Assembly: GCA_002914845.1 (NCBI GenBank)
Contig: JXTC01000338.1
Span: 182,347-246,346, forward strand
Direction of reading: 5' to 3'
From: Trema orientale
Lineage: Eukaryota; Streptophyta; Magnoliopsida; Rosales; Cannabaceae
DNA: 64,000 bases
Below, in pieces: positions 1 to 12,190 of this stretch. Below the pieces are notes generated by a model. That model saw nothing but the letters and a program-made list of their open reading frames with translations. It was not told the DNA's origin and ran no database searches. A program made the position numbers and the translations under genes. Each line of letters begins with the position of its first letter. Positions within the stretch are counted from its first letter, which is position 1.

Positions 1-1382
1 ATATATATAATCGGCCACAAGCGGTAAGCCCACAAAAATGAGCCATTAGCTATTGTATATAAATCATATAATAGATAAAAGCAATAAATAAGGGTACACT
101 GGACATAAATAAAAAAGGAAAAAAAGCAGCTAATACCCAATAGCCATATGGCCACCGCCTTTAAAGACAATCTTCGCGAGTAATTGTATGTATTATATAT
201 GTCATTGGAATTGATTCCCAAAAAAAAAAAAACATAAAAATACTAAATCAGTGCTAGTCTATTTAGTAAATCACTTATTTTGATAAAACTAAATGAAGTA
301 AATAGTAAAAAGAGCAAGGATATAAATGGCAAAAAAATAAAATTAGTCGATAAATTGTGTGCTATCACACTTAGTATACATATTATAGATTTAGTAATAA
401 TTATTAAATTTTAAAAACGAAAGAGTGCCTACTTATCTCTATTATTATTCAGTGATAATTATTAAATTTTAAAGAAGAAATTTGATTTTTTATGATAATT
501 TTTCATAAAAATTGAAAAATCCTGGATTGAGAAATTATATGAAAAATCTCGAATTTTAATTAGAAAAATACAACTTTTAAAGGTATTTAGAAAAATAGCA
601 CTTTGTATTAACTGTCAGAACACTCAAAGTAACTAAATTGGTTACCCCAAGTAACTTAATTGGTTACCTCAAGTACCACTGAAAATCCTAATTTTGAGAA
701 AAAAATGGTATTTTTCTAAATATTTATTAAGAAAATTATTTTTGTAAAAAAATTTTGAAAAGTAATATTTTCTATTCAACCCAGGATTTTTCAAAAAATT
801 TAACCCATTAGGGATTTTTGAATTTTTGGTACTTTGGCCTTGGAATTTTGTAAGAAGCCCATTTTTAAATGAAAAATTTGAATTTAAGTTGTAAAGTTCA
901 TTAAAAAAATTGAAAAATACTGTATTTTCAAATTTTTTGAAAAATTCCAAAATTATTTTTAAAAAACCATTTTTAAAAATATGTTAAAAAAATACTTTTT
1001 ACTAATTGATGAGGTACTTAAGATAATTAGTCAAGTTACTTAAAGTAATGGACTAGTTACATCAAGTAACTCTTGGTTACCCCCAGTAACTTTATTAATT
1101 ACTCTAGTACTTTTTAAAAATACCATTTTTTAAAAAATGATACTTTTCCATGTATTTTTAAAAGGTGATTATTTTTAAATAAATCCTAAATATTTCAAAA
1201 GTTTCAAGCTAAGCATTTTTTAATTTTTTATATTATAAGAAGCCCAATTTTAAATGATATAACTGCCCATACTTTATTTATTAAGCTTTTGGTCTTTTTC
1301 ATTTTAATTTTGAGTACTTTGCGAGTTCTTCTAATCTTTATTTATGCTTTTAGGTTATTTAATATGAAAACTCATAGAAATT
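1..1382. other. AT-rich intergenic DNA, no gene seen
   Basis: No coding signal is visible; open frames here are short and AT-driven. From about 600 to 1110 the sequence has several spaced motifs of the form GGTTACC and AAGTAACT, embedded in A/T runs. Similar motifs recur at 58.38-58.43 kb and 62.1-63.8 kb, so this is probably a decayed copy of the same repeat family. Confidence 0.5.
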
Positions 1383-2009
1383 GGGCTGGCCAATTCACGT
1401 CAGCGAGTCGGTTTTGTGTCGTATAGATTTCTAAAATATACATAAAATTTTTTAACCCGAACCTGACCTGTTACCTGTTACAAAAAAAAGATACTCAACA
1501 CTAACCTAACCCTCCTACAAATGGATTGATCTAAACCCGACCCACTTACCTATTTAGATAAACAACACTTAACTCACAACTCGTTTTTTACTGGCCTACC
1601 GCCACCAACACGTTTATCACCCATATATTTTATTATTATTTTTCTTTTTTTTTAGAGACTATTTTAGAATATTTTAAAAGAAATAAATTATGCGTGAAAA
1701 ATATTTATAAAATTGAAGTATTCACTATCTATTTATAATACACAGCAGAAGTACTACTATTTTATCTTTATTTTTTATTAGTTTTTAAATAAAGAATACT
1801 TTTGTTATTCAATTATTTTTATATTTATTGACGAGTCAAACAGATCAATTTCGTGTCAGGCGGGTTGACCAACACCCAACATGTTTCTTTATTTAAGTCA
1901 AGCAGGTCGACTCAATTTAAACCGGCACCTTCTTCGTCAGCCCTAAACCCACAAAAAATTGTGTCATGTTCATGTTGGGTTGTCGGGTCGTAACCTGAAT
2001 TGCCACCGG
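1383..2009. mobile_element. probable hAT-type non-autonomous DNA transposon (MITE)
   Basis: The left end reads GGGCTGGCCAATTC. The right end, read on the other strand, gives a related GGTGGCAATTCAGG. The interior next to both ends has the CGGGTTG / GGGTCG / CCCGACCC words typical of plant hAT-derived MITEs with tetranucleotide GGGT repeats. The flanks share TAGAA at the same place on each side (TAGAAATT left, TAGAACGC right), which fits a decayed 8-bp target duplication. No transposase reading frame is present. Confidence 0.5.
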
Positions 2010-3899
2010 TAGAACGCCACAACAATTTTATAAATTAAATTATGAACTCATTTTTCTAAAGCAAAACCCATAATGTTTGAAATTCTAGGTCTTGATACTC
2101 CTAATTGCAATGGAAGCCTTCTGATTATAATTAGTATTTCAGATCTATACTCATTTTTTCCACTAATTTGTCATATGGTTTTCTTTTATATTCCTAATAT
2201 ATAAAATGTCCTATAATAATTATAAACATTTTACAAATAAATAAATCTTTAACTGAGTAATATATATGTATTATGTAAAAAAAAAAAGAACAATCAACAA
2301 TTTTTACATAACCAAGCTAAAAATCAAACACTAATTTAGTCCTAAAGTATAACCTAACTCTGGAAATCAAAATATAATTATTATGATTATTAAAAAAAAT
2401 CTTTTTATGAATCATTAATATAATGTGAAAAGAAGTCCAAAAAAAAAAAATCAATCTTGTTTAGGTGTTTAAAGTTGATCGAAGAGTAATGACAACTAGT
2501 GTTAATCAATAACCAGTAAAAAATGGTGGTTTAGGAAGTAGGCGGCAATAGTCAATGTGCAACTATTAAAAAACCCAAAATTCTATTCCTTTCCAACAAG
2601 CTTCTTAAGTTTTTTATTTTTTTTTCGAAAAAAAAAAGAGAGAGAGATTCTAGACGAAACTATGTGAAGTACAAGTTATGCCCTTTGATTTCACACCATG
2701 TAAGGCTTCTATTTCAAATAAGTGCGACCAAAATAATATTCACATCAGTGGGTTTTGCTCCAAAAAAATGAGTTCAAGGTTAAATTTATAAATTGCTGTA
2801 GACTTCAAGGAGTTTTGTATTAAATTGCCGTTTTAAAAAAATATCTATTTTTTATTTATATTTCAAAATACCCAATTTTATACTTCTTTGGAGTACATGT
2901 AATTTATACAAAAAATGTTTATCATGGTTGTAATTGAATTGCATATAATCATAAGGTTTTTATCTCTTTGATAAGCTTGACCGAGTGCATGAAGGATAAA
3001 CTGATCAAGTTTTCAAACTACATGTTACTAAAATATTCTACTACATCTAATTCAATTTCTAAATCATTCACCTTTAAATCCAAAGGGGTAGTTTCTGAAA
3101 GTCACTTTAGCTCTCAATTTTTGAGTCATGATAATAGTATACTTTTATATTTAAATAGCTAGTAGTCAGTGCTTGCACAAGTCTATACCAAATTTACAGC
3201 ACGCAACTAATTGGAACATGTCATGTATGTTATAGACGTAGTTGGAAGAAAATTCTTCTCACATAAATTTATGCCATAATTTGACAAATAATTAATGTTG
3301 GTTCAAAAATATTATTAGCTTTCAAGTTTCGTGTATATAAGAGGTAGATCATGGCTAAGGAGTAAGATCAATTTAGTGAGGCCACATGAAAAAGTCAAAC
3401 AAATGAAGTCATTAATGGTTTAATCGATTTCAGTGGTAGCACAATGATACTGATCAAATTTTTGGAAAGTCTAATATGAGGAAGAATCTTATATGTTGGC
3501 TTGGCTTCTATTTGATTTATGCACATCGTATAGCTTGAGAACTTCATACAACAATTTCTATTAATCAACTAAAAAAATAAAAAATAAAAGACAGTTAAAT
3601 GCTGGAAATAATATATTTACTATAAGCACCAGGAAGAAGCAAAAGACAATTAAACTTGATCAAAGTCTAATCTTCTAAATAAAAAAGCTCAAGTATAGGC
3701 TTCAAATTGAGTTATACAATCTAGATAGCTTAAAACTCTTTTTGTGATATAGTTTTACCTAATAAAAAAATAAAGCTACAAGACACCACTTGATGTTTCA
3801 AACAAATAAATTATAAGGTTGTTGCAATTAAAAATTATATATTTATGCTATTAGTGAATCTTACATGTTATATGATAGGAGAATTTATTCACTTATTAG
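2010..3899. other. gene-poor AT-rich stretch
   Basis: I see no gene, no clear repeat pair and no recognisable transposon end here. A 64-codon open frame at 2968-3162 (+) has no recognisable domain and no supporting context, and is treated as chance. Confidence 0.4.
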
Positions 3900-5290
3900 G
3901 TTCTATTCTAGCTTGATGTTTGGTTTATTCTTGAGATTTTTTGTTAGTTTATGTTGTTTTATTTTGTAATTTTAGGTTATGTTGGAAATTTAGAGACTTG
4001 GAGCTACCAGAGTATAAGAAGAAAAGAACTGAGCAATATAATGTGGAGAGTTATTCAAGGATGTGTAAAAGAACTTATTTGAGGATTTGTGACAGAACCT
4101 CTGGTGCCTAGGCACCTCGTTGAAGTGCCACGATACTAAAAGGAGAAGAAAAAGAGCAGAGTGTCAGAAGCTAGAGTGCCGCAGTGCTATATCAAGAGCG
4201 TTGTAGCACTCTGACTAATATTATAGTGCATATTTCGAAGTAACGCTGTATGTAGCTCGCAGTACTACAGCTTACTTAGCTGAAGATTCTTCAAAATAGT
4301 GCTGCATGTCGAGGCTCTGCTCTGCGGACAACTCATCATTTTCTTAATGGTTTCTTTCCCATTTTGGATGCAGCCACCAAAGTACATAAAATGGGGGCAT
4401 TTTCTAGATTCTAGGAGACTTTTTGGTGGCTTAAAAGTGCAGACTTAAGAGAGAGAAAAGGAGGGAAGAAGAAGAAGCAACTTGTGGTGAATTTCATCAA
4501 ATCAATAGAGTTTTTCCTTTCTTTCTTCTATGATGTCAATGATTTTTAGTTTGTTTTTGCTTTCTTCAATCATGAACTAAGAATTTTATCTAGGGAATTG
4601 ATGTAACCCTACTTGATACTATGTCTTTTATTTCAATATAATTTTTATGAGGTTTTTCCATTGTTTATTTATGTTATCTGATTCTTATTACTTCACAATT
4701 AATTAGCCGTTAATTAGTTATTTTGAAATTTGGTACTTAAGAGAGAAAATTCTAAATTAGATCTTATGATAACACAACCTAGGATTTGTAGAGTTTGAGA
4801 GAACCTATAGATTCTTTGAAGCTTTTTCACAAAGAATATGAACTTAATAAATTCCTATGTTCTTAATTTTGGATAAAGATACTAAAATTGGAATTTAGGA
4901 ATAGTCTCTACTTGGCACTTGAGAGAGGAAGTAGAAGCAACTTTAGGTTCTTAGCCTATAAACTAGGAAAATTGATTAGATTTAAGTTGATAATTAAAAT
5001 ACATAGTTGAAAGCTAGGTGAAATCAAGCATCTAGATTAGTTTGACATTATTATCTCTTATAGCTTTACAATTGGTGTTGGTTTTATTTGCTTTAGAATT
5101 ATTTGGTCTTTGTTTATTTACTTTTTATAGTTTAATCTATCTGTCTAAATAAAGTTAGGGTAAGTTAATTTACAGACTCAGTAGGAATCTAATTACAATC
5201 CTCATGTATACAACAACACTTATTTCCATTATATTACTTGTTGCAATAATATCATATACTTGCAATTGTAAATTGTGCATACGTTCGTTA
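3900..5290 (+). repeat. decayed LTR of Athila-like Ty3/gypsy element, plus orientation
   Basis: The order of landmarks follows the Athila-like LTRs further right in this window. There is a GC-richer block with repeated GTGCC / GGCAC words at about 4108-4330. A stretch with ACTTGAGAGAG and 'gagagaacc' words follows, and then a tail with CAATCCTCATGTATAC and CTTGCAATTGTAAATTGTGC, near the usual LTR end. It is heavily diverged and I cannot fix its boundaries. Confidence 0.35.
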
Positions 5291-5547
5291 TTAAACAATC
5301 AAATTAATTACCTTCCTATCTCTATCTAGCAAAGTCTAGGAGAATTCTAATAATTACCTAATATAGTAACAAGTAAGGGTCGATCCCACGAGGAATTGGC
5401 CTAACTAATTTATTACTAATTCTAAGGAAAAAAGGATTGATAAATAAAACTGAAAACTACTAAAAACAATAAAATAAATAAATTGGTTAGGAATCATTCA
5501 CTACTACTAAATATTCATGCTAATTAATCTCATAATTCTATATTCAA
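5291..5547 (-). repeat. LTR fragment of Athila-like type, minus orientation
   Basis: The sequence GGGTCGATCCCACGAGGAAT at about 5377 is the reverse-strand form of the conserved LTR segment near the 3' end of Athila-type LTRs (compare 33420 in plus and 46050 in minus orientation). It abuts the reverse transcriptase relic directly at about 5548, so this is a junction between two different elements. Confidence 0.4.
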
Positions 5548-6240
5548 TTATTCACTAAAGCTATCAATCATAGACATTCTTTTCTTGACTTCTGGGACTC
5601 TGAATGTACATTTCAACGGATTCATCCTGAGATCAAATTTTCTGCACATTTCAAATATGCTTCTCAATCGATCTAAGTGTGATTCTTTTCTCTTGGACTT
5701 TATCACCAAATCATCGATATACTCTTCGACATAATCATGGATCATATCGTGAAAGATTATTGTCATAGCTCATTGATAAGTGGCTCTAGCATTTTTCAAA
5801 CTAAATTGCATTATAGTGTAGTAGATATTTCCAAATGGGGTTCTAATAGTAGTTTTCTCTATGTCTTTTGGATCCATCTTAATCTGGTTGTAGCTACTAA
5901 ATCCATCCACGAATGAGAACATTTTGTGGTTGACGGTTGCATCAACAATTATGTCTAGATTTGATAGTAGAAAATCGTCTTTTAGGCATGCTTTTTTAAA
6001 ATCTCTAAAATATACATAGATTCTGATTTGCCCATTCTGCTTTCTCATAATACTATGTTTGCCAACCATGTTGGATGTATGTATGGTTTTATGTATTCAG
6101 CATCTAGCAACTTTTTTATCTCCTTCTATTTACAGCTAAATGTGATTGCTAAAATTTCTTGCAGTTTGCTTGACTGGCTTGCAGGTGGGGTTTACAGTAA
6201 GCTTGTGAGTAATTAACTTACTACTTAGTCTCGGCATGTC
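5548..6240 (-). pseudogene. Ty3/gypsy reverse transcriptase fragment (N-terminal half), broken
   Basis: Read on the minus strand, this is the start of a Ty3/gypsy reverse transcriptase. The ordered motifs are: a degenerate 'NPTCKPVKQ-like' lead-in near 6200; 'QNGQIRIYVYFRDFKKAC' where the family has a conserved D-x-N-K-A block; 'DDFLLSNLDIIVDATVNH'; 'SSYNQIKMDP'; 'TPFGNIYYTIMQFSLKNARA'; and, after one in-frame stop, 'EEYIDDLVIKSK' with the catalytic YxDD. The frame then runs to about 5548 and ends where it meets unrelated LTR sequence, so the rest of reverse transcriptase, RNase H and integrase are missing. This is the downstream part of the element whose gag lies at 29.6-30.9 kb. The enzyme would normally copy element RNA into DNA in the cytoplasmic particle. 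It is clearly dead. Confidence 0.85.
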
Positions 6241-6865
6241 TTTGTTGGTCCATGCTAAAATATCACGATATTCTTTTAGCAATTCCAAGAGAGCTGCTTC
6301 AAATTCTGGTTCTACCTTGGCAGAAATGAATGTTCATCTTTCTTCTCCGTCTTCTGCCAAATTTATTTTTTTGAGAATTCTTGGGTTCATCTTGTAGTTT
6401 TTCTGAGGCGAGCGGAATATCTTCTACTTATTCTGAATTTTGTACAAGACAAATTCTTTCTGGGCTCGTGAGGTCATTACAGCCTTTCCATATCTTCATA
6501 ATTAGTAAGCGACTCTTCCACCAGGTAGAATAACATGCTGAATAGAGAGTTTTTCCAAGTCTACTTAATCGATTTCCATGGCTGTGTTGTTGTAGGACGA
6601 GTATTTTACATCAGAATTGGTATACAATGGCACTCCTTGAGGTTTTATTTCATTCGGCCCATCAAAGACATCGTCAAAGAATGTAGCCTCTATCCAAAAA
6701 ACTTCTTGCAGGGCAAATAGAGCTTTTGTTGCAAGCACCAAAATTTCTCTTTTGCCTCTTATCGCCTTCAAACACTAATGTTAGGTAGATGGCACTACCT
6801 AATTATAGTGAATCCAAGGTCTTCCGAGTAGCAGATGATAGGATACATATATATCGATTATAAAG
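6241..6865 (-). pseudogene. Ty3/gypsy protease-RT linker, broken
   Basis: Minus-strand translation gives 'KKINLAEDGEER' and 'LLELLKEYRDILAW', the segment just upstream of reverse transcriptase in plant Tat/Athila-type polyproteins. Further upstream, about 6565-6771, an open segment contains 'ALFALQEVFWIEATFFDDVF', a typical protease-RT spacer. Stops and frame changes interrupt it. It lies between the protease at 6866-7161 and the RT at 5548-6240 and links them into one pol relic. Confidence 0.7.
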
Positions 6866-7161
6866 AATTTGGTTGGTGCTCAGATTGGTCAAACTTGCAA
6901 ATCCATATTAACATGTCCTTTTGTAGTACGAGAACTTAATGCAAAAGTAACTAGTGGCATGGATTGCATGATTACCTGCCAAGTCATGAGATTGACTGAC
7001 GAACCATTATCTACCAAGGCTCATTTGAATGGTCTGCCAATGACTTTAGCTTCCATGTATAGTAGCTTGTTATGGCCAAAATTCACAACTTAGGCATCTT
7101 TCTTCGAGAAAGTGATGGTGTCTTCATCGTTTCTGACAATTCGTCCAATGGTATGATTGAC
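6866..7161 (-). pseudogene. Ty3/gypsy aspartic protease fragment, broken
   Basis: The minus strand reads 'VNFGHNKLLYMEAKVIGRPF', a stop, then 'ALVDNGSSVNLM'. The D-x-G-S-S motif matches the active-site loop of retrotransposon aspartic proteases (usually D-T-G-A or D-S-G-S). An in-frame stop sits five codons upstream of the catalytic Asp. This enzyme would normally cut the Gag-Pol polyprotein. It is cut off at 7161 by the copia element that begins at 7167; the upstream gag portion resumes at 29392 on the far side of that element. Confidence 0.8.
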
Positions 7162-7166
7162 AAAGC

Positions 7167-8821
7167 TGCTGGAAATTCTGAAAAAATGATTTTAGTGAAA
7201 ATAATTTCTGCAGTTTTATAAACAAATCAAGAATGCAACAGAATTGATATTTTAAAATTTTTCTTGAAACTTTACAAAGCATAAACATAGGATCGTTAAT
7301 CTAACATGAATCAATTCATGAATCTTGGTTTAGATAAAACCTAGAAACACTTCATAACCATTGAGCCTTCCTATCTATATTCTGGAAGCTGTTGAATGAT
7401 TCGGTGTATGGGCACCTTCTTAATTCCCAACAAGAGATGAGCCGATGATCCGGAAGACGTTCTTCCTTCTCCTTGATTGTACATATATGGTGATGGGTAT
7501 CTCTTCGTCAGCGACCATGAACGAACACAAGATTTCTCCTGTGGTGGCTCGGTTCTCTCTCACTCTCTCTTTTTCTCTCTGTCACATGAAAAGTACAGTT
7601 ACTATGCTTGTAGTAAGCGTGTAACTTCCTTACAGAGACTTAGGAAAACTTTTCTCTTAAGTATGAGAAAGGTGTAAACCCTAGTGGGCTTATTAGGCTT
7701 AACAGACCATTCAATTAGTAATTGGGCTATATGCGAGCTAGAGAGTGGACTTTATGGATCTAAATAGTCTACGTTCCAATAGGCCAACTATCTATAATCA
7801 TAATTAACTCTTAATTATGATTAGGCCATATCTATTAATATTAGGGCACTCTACTATAGGCCCAATATTGCACTCTTAGATTAAATGTAATATATTTTCT
7901 GTGAAGCTAATTAACACTTTAATTAACTTGATCCATTTAGTATATACTATACCTATAGATATACCCCAGATGCAATGTCGTACTAGTGAGGTAAAATTAC
8001 CATATTACCCCTCTAGTATATATTTACATTTGAGTTGCTATTTTTCATCTAATGGATAATAATTGACTATGGTGTTTTTAACTGCCTATACAAACACAGT
8101 CAAATTCACAAAGTCAATACCGGGAACCTGGTTTTTATTATCTAAGTCTTGAAAAAATTCAAAGTGACATTATATGCATAGTATCCAAATCATGAAGGGC
8201 GTTCTCGTCAATTCATAAATCTTATCTTCCAAGATACCGGAGTTCGAATCATATAATCGGAACTAGTTTTTTACTAAGTCAAAAAGATAAAATTCACGGA
8301 AGCAAGTCCGACAATCACTAGGATTAAGGTAATCTTGCAATAATGCTAGAATAGTGAAAGATAGAATATTGATTTACGGCACTTAACCTCAAATTCTATT
8401 TTCACTTGGTCTAGTTCAATACACTTATAACTTTCTTATAGGGCACTAGTGTTTCTATCCGAAGTCAGATACTTCGATGATTGGAGACTTCATCAATCCC
8501 GTTGAAATAGACAATACTATATTCTATTGCAAAATAAAGTATTTCATCTTTATTTGCAGAATGTGAACTCTTTATTTAGACATAATGAAATAAAGAATTT
8601 AGTCTCCCACGTGTGAACACTTCACACAAACAATTCTTTATTACTCATTATTAGTCATGAAAACTTTTAGACGTTTGCAATACAAAAAAATATAAACAAC
8701 ACATGTATATAATTGGGACATAATATGGAATTTATTGACAATAAAGATAACACTTAAATCCAATAAATATTGTTTAAAATGTCAAAAAAAAGAAACTGCT
8801 TTCTAGGGCATATTTCCAATA
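7167..8821 (-). repeat. 3' LTR (LTR A) of outer Ty1/copia element
   Basis: This 1655-bp LTR starts (plus strand) TGCTGGAAATTCTG and ends GGCATATTTCCAATA. On the element's own strand that is a start like TGTTGGGAATATGCCC, with the final CA mutated on the plus-strand side. It matches LTRs B, C and D over its length. Just inside it, at 8822-8840, lies ATCTCCCACTTGCCC; on the minus strand this is GGGCAAGTGGGAGAT, the polypurine tract expected upstream of a copia 3' LTR. The outside flank is AAAGC (7162-7166), matching AGAGC at the far end (29387-29391) with one change. Confidence 0.85.
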
Positions 8822-9596
8822 ATCTCCCACTTGCCCTTTAAAGCAAATGTAATATCTTACGTAGTCTCATTCCTTCTAGATGATTCTCAAATATTTTGAT
8901 TGCCAAAGATTTGGTAAAAAGATCAGCAAGATTTTCTGCAAAGGCTATCTTACTCATTATAACGTCTCCCTACAATGGTTAACACATAACAAAAGGTTGA
9001 TCTTCTTGAGTATAGTTTTAGATCGAGTATCCGAATTAATATTTCTAACAAAAGTCAGATATTTCTCCAGAATAGACAAGTATACAATTCTTAATTCTCC
9101 GAAGAAACTTAAGGATACGCTTGACTTTAATTCTATGTTCAAGTTCTGGATTGGATTAGTAACAACTTGCAATCCTAACAACATAATAAATATTATGCTA
9201 TAGTACTAACCAAATTCTTGTTGATGATTGTCATCCTATATCATTCCTAATGATTAATATATCATCAATATATATATAAATCAGAAAAATTACTTTACTA
9301 TCCTGAATCTTTTATAGATGCAAGATTTGTCTATATATCAATCAAATTGATAAAATCTAGACAATTGCTTAAATCTATAAATTAGATCTATAAAGTTTCA
9401 AGAATTTTGCTTTCTTAGCCTTTTTCACTGAATCCCTTAGGTTGTACTTTTTCGATACAGTCGTCAAGATTACTATTCAGAAAAGCTATCTTGTTGTTTA
9501 TTTGCTATATCACATAATCAAGATATATAACAATGAAAAAAGAGTATATCAATAGACTAGATCATAACAACAGAATAGACAATCTTTCTGTATATA
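8822..9596 (-). pseudogene. copia pol 3' part (RT core to RNase H end) of outer element, deleted and broken
   Basis: On the minus strand the relic contains 'IYIDDILIIRND' (the catalytic YxDD of copia reverse transcriptase) and then, after a deletion, 'SNPIQNLNIELK'. 'INSDTRSK' follows, and finally a segment like the RNase H C-terminus (LTKSLAIKVFE-type) close to the polypurine tract. About 70 residues after the YxDD motif and most of RNase H are missing compared with a full copia pol. The same deletions are present in the inner copy at 11414-12190. The pol continues on the other side of the inner element, at 19106. Confidence 0.75.
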
Positions 9597-9601
9597 ATCC
9601 T
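9597..9601. other. target site duplication ATCCT, left copy
   Basis: ATCCT at 9597-9601 and again at 19101-19105 flank the inner copia element. Removing the element and one copy restores TATATAATCCTTTTGCAAC, exactly what the inner element itself has at the same place in its own pol (about 12183). Confidence 0.85.
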
Positions 9602-11413
9602 TGCTGAAAATTTCGAAAACATATTTCCCAAAAATGATTTTTCCGAAAATAATTTCCAGAGTTTTGTAAATAGATCAAGAACACAGCGGAATTGGTATTT
9701 TAAATTTTTTTTTGAAACTTTACAAAACAAAAACATAGGATCGTTGATCTAACATAAATCAATTCATAGATCTTGGTTTAGATAAAACCTGGAAGCGCTT
9801 CACAATCATTGAGCCTTCCCATCTATTCTTTGGAGCCCGTTGAATGATCGGATATGTGGACACCTTCTTGATTCCCAACGAGAGATGAGCGGACGATTTG
9901 AAAGAAGCTCTTCCTTCTCCTTGATTGCATATATACGGCCATGGGTATCTCTCTCTCGGCGGCCATGAACGAGCTCGGGATTTCTCCTGCGGTGGCTCGG
10001 TTCTCTCACACTCTCTCTTTTCCTTGTGTCTCATGTTTTCTACAGTCACTATGACTGAGAGTAGCGTGTGGAACTGTACAGAGGCTTAGGAGAAATTTTC
10101 TCTTAAGTATTAGAGTGATGTAAACTCTAATGGGCTTATTGGGTGCAACTGACCATTCAATTAGTATTGGGCTATGTGTGAGCTAGACAGGGGACCTTAT
10201 GGATCCAAATAGTCTAAGCTCCAGTGGGCTAACTACCCACAGTCATAATTATGACTGGGCCTTGTCCGTTAATATTGAAGCACTCTAATGGGCTTATTGG
10301 GTGCAACTGACCATTCAATTAGTATTGGACTATGTGTGAGCTAGACAGGGGACCTTATGGATCCAAATAGTCTAAGCTCCAGTGGGCTAACTACCCACAG
10401 TCTTAATTATGACTGGGCCTTGTCCGTTAATATTGAAGCACTCCACTATAGGCCCAATATTGCATTCTTAGACTAAAATGTCATATATTTTCTATGAAGC
10501 TAATTAACATTTTAATTAACTTGATCCATTTAGCATATACTATACCTGCAAATATACTCCCAATGCAACGCCGTACTAGTGAGGTGAAATTATCGTATTA
10601 TCCCTCTAGTACATATTTGCCTTTGAGTTCCTATTTTTTTTAATGGATAATAATAAAACTATGGTGTTTGTAACTGCCCGTACAAACATAGTCAAATTCA
10701 CAAAGTGAATACCTGGTGCTTGGTTTTTTATTATCCAAATCCTTGAAAAAACTCAAAGTGACATTATATGCATGGTGTCCAAATCATAAGGGGCGTTCTC
10801 GTCAATTCACAAATCTTATCTTTCAAGATACCGGAGTTCAAATTATATAATCGGAACTAATCCTTTAGTAAGTCAAAAAGATAAAACTCATGAAAGTAAG
10901 TCAGACAATCACTAGGATTAAGGTAATCTTCTAATAGTGCTAGATTAGTAAAAGATAGAATATTGAGTTACCACACTTAACCTCAAATTCTATTTTTACT
11001 TGGTCCAGTTCAATGCACTTATAACTTTCTTATAACACACTAGTGTTTCTATCCAAAGTCAGACACTTCGATGATTGGAGACTTCATCAATCCCGTTATA
11101 GATAACACTATATTCTATGGAAAAATAAAGTATTCCATCTTTATTTACAGAATGTGAACTTTTAATTTAGACATAATGAAATAAAAAATTTAGTCTCTCA
11201 CGTGTGAATACTTCACACAAACAATACTTTATTATTCATTATTAGTCATGGAAACTTTTAGATATTTGCATAATAGAAAAACATAAACATCATATGTATA
11301 TAATTGGGACATAATACAGAATTCATTGACAGCAAATAGATAACACTTAAATCCAATAAACATTATTTAAAATGCCAAACAAAGAAACTGCTTTCTAGGG
11401 CATATTCCCAACA
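9602..11413 (-). repeat. 3' LTR (LTR B) of inner Ty1/copia element, with internal duplication
   Basis: Starts TGCTGAAAATTTCG and ends CATATTCCCAACA, followed by ATCTCCCACTTACCC (polypurine tract on the minus strand). It is 1812 bp, about 157 bp longer than LTR A, because a 158-bp segment is duplicated in tandem (units at 10131 and 10289). Otherwise collinear with LTRs A, C and D. Confidence 0.85.
10131..10446. repeat. 158-bp tandem duplication within LTR B
   Basis: The segment beginning TGGGCTTATTGGGTGCAACT at 10131 recurs at 10289 with only a few differences, ending at GAAGCACTC in each copy. The other LTRs of this family have one copy. Confidence 0.9.
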
Positions 11414-12190
11414 ATCTCCCACTTACCCTTTAAAGCAGATGTGATATATCACGCAGTCCCATTCCTTCTAGGTGATCCTCAAATACTTTGATTGCTAAAG
11501 ATTTGGTAAATAGATTAGCAAGGTTCTTCTGCTAAGGCTATCTTACTCACTCTAATGACTCCCTATTAGGGTTAACACACAACAAAAGGTTGATCCTCTG
11601 GGCTAGATTTTCAGATCGAGCATCCGAATTAATATATCTTATATAAGTCAGATCTTCTCTAGAATAGACAGGCATATGGTTCTTATTTCTCTGAAGATAT
11701 TTAAGGATACACTTGACTATAACTCTATGTTCAAGTTCTGGATTGGATTAGTAACAACTTACTATTCCAACAATATAATAAATATCATGCTATTTTACGA
11801 ATCAAATTCTTGATGATTGTCATCCTATATCATTCCCAATGATTAGTATATCATCAATATATATGAACCGGAAAAATCACTTTGTTGCTCTGAATTTATT
11901 ATAGATACAAGATTCGTCAATGTATCGATAAAATCGATAAATTCTAGACAATTGCTAAAATCTATAAATTAGATCTCTAAAGTTTCAAAAAACTTTGCTT
12001 TCTTAGCCTTTTTCAATCAATCGCTCTGGTTGTACCTTTCAGATACAATCGTCAAAATTGCTATCCAGGAAAGCTATCTTGACGTCCATCTATTATATCT
12101 CAAAATCAAGAGATATAATCCTTTTGATCATAACAACAGAATAGACTTGATCATAACAACAAAATAAACATTCTTTCTGTATATAATCCT
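11414..12190 (-). pseudogene. copia RT core to RNase H end of inner element, deleted and broken
   Basis: Minus-strand reading gives 'MDVKIAFLDSNFDD' (RT), then 'FIYIDDILIIGNDIG' with the catalytic YxDD, then after a jump 'SNPELEHRVIVKCILKYLQR'. 'INSDARSE' follows, and after a second jump 'LFTKSLAIKVFEDHLEGMGL', the standard copia RNase H C-terminus. The polypurine tract and LTR B follow directly. Many stops are present. The two jumps sit in the same places as in the outer copy, so they predate the nesting. Function when intact: reverse transcription and removal of the RNA strand. Confidence 0.8.

Noticed and set aside
8880..9203. 107-codon open frame on the plus strand
   Set aside because: Antisense to the copia pol relic, whose minus-strand motifs (YxDD, RNase H tail) are recognisable.
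9759..10049. Open frames of 96 and 67 codons in LTR B, and similar ones at 7477, 18011, 24404, 24506 and 34452-34716
   Set aside because: They recur at the same place in each LTR copy but are not preserved in frame, and LTRs of this family are non-coding.
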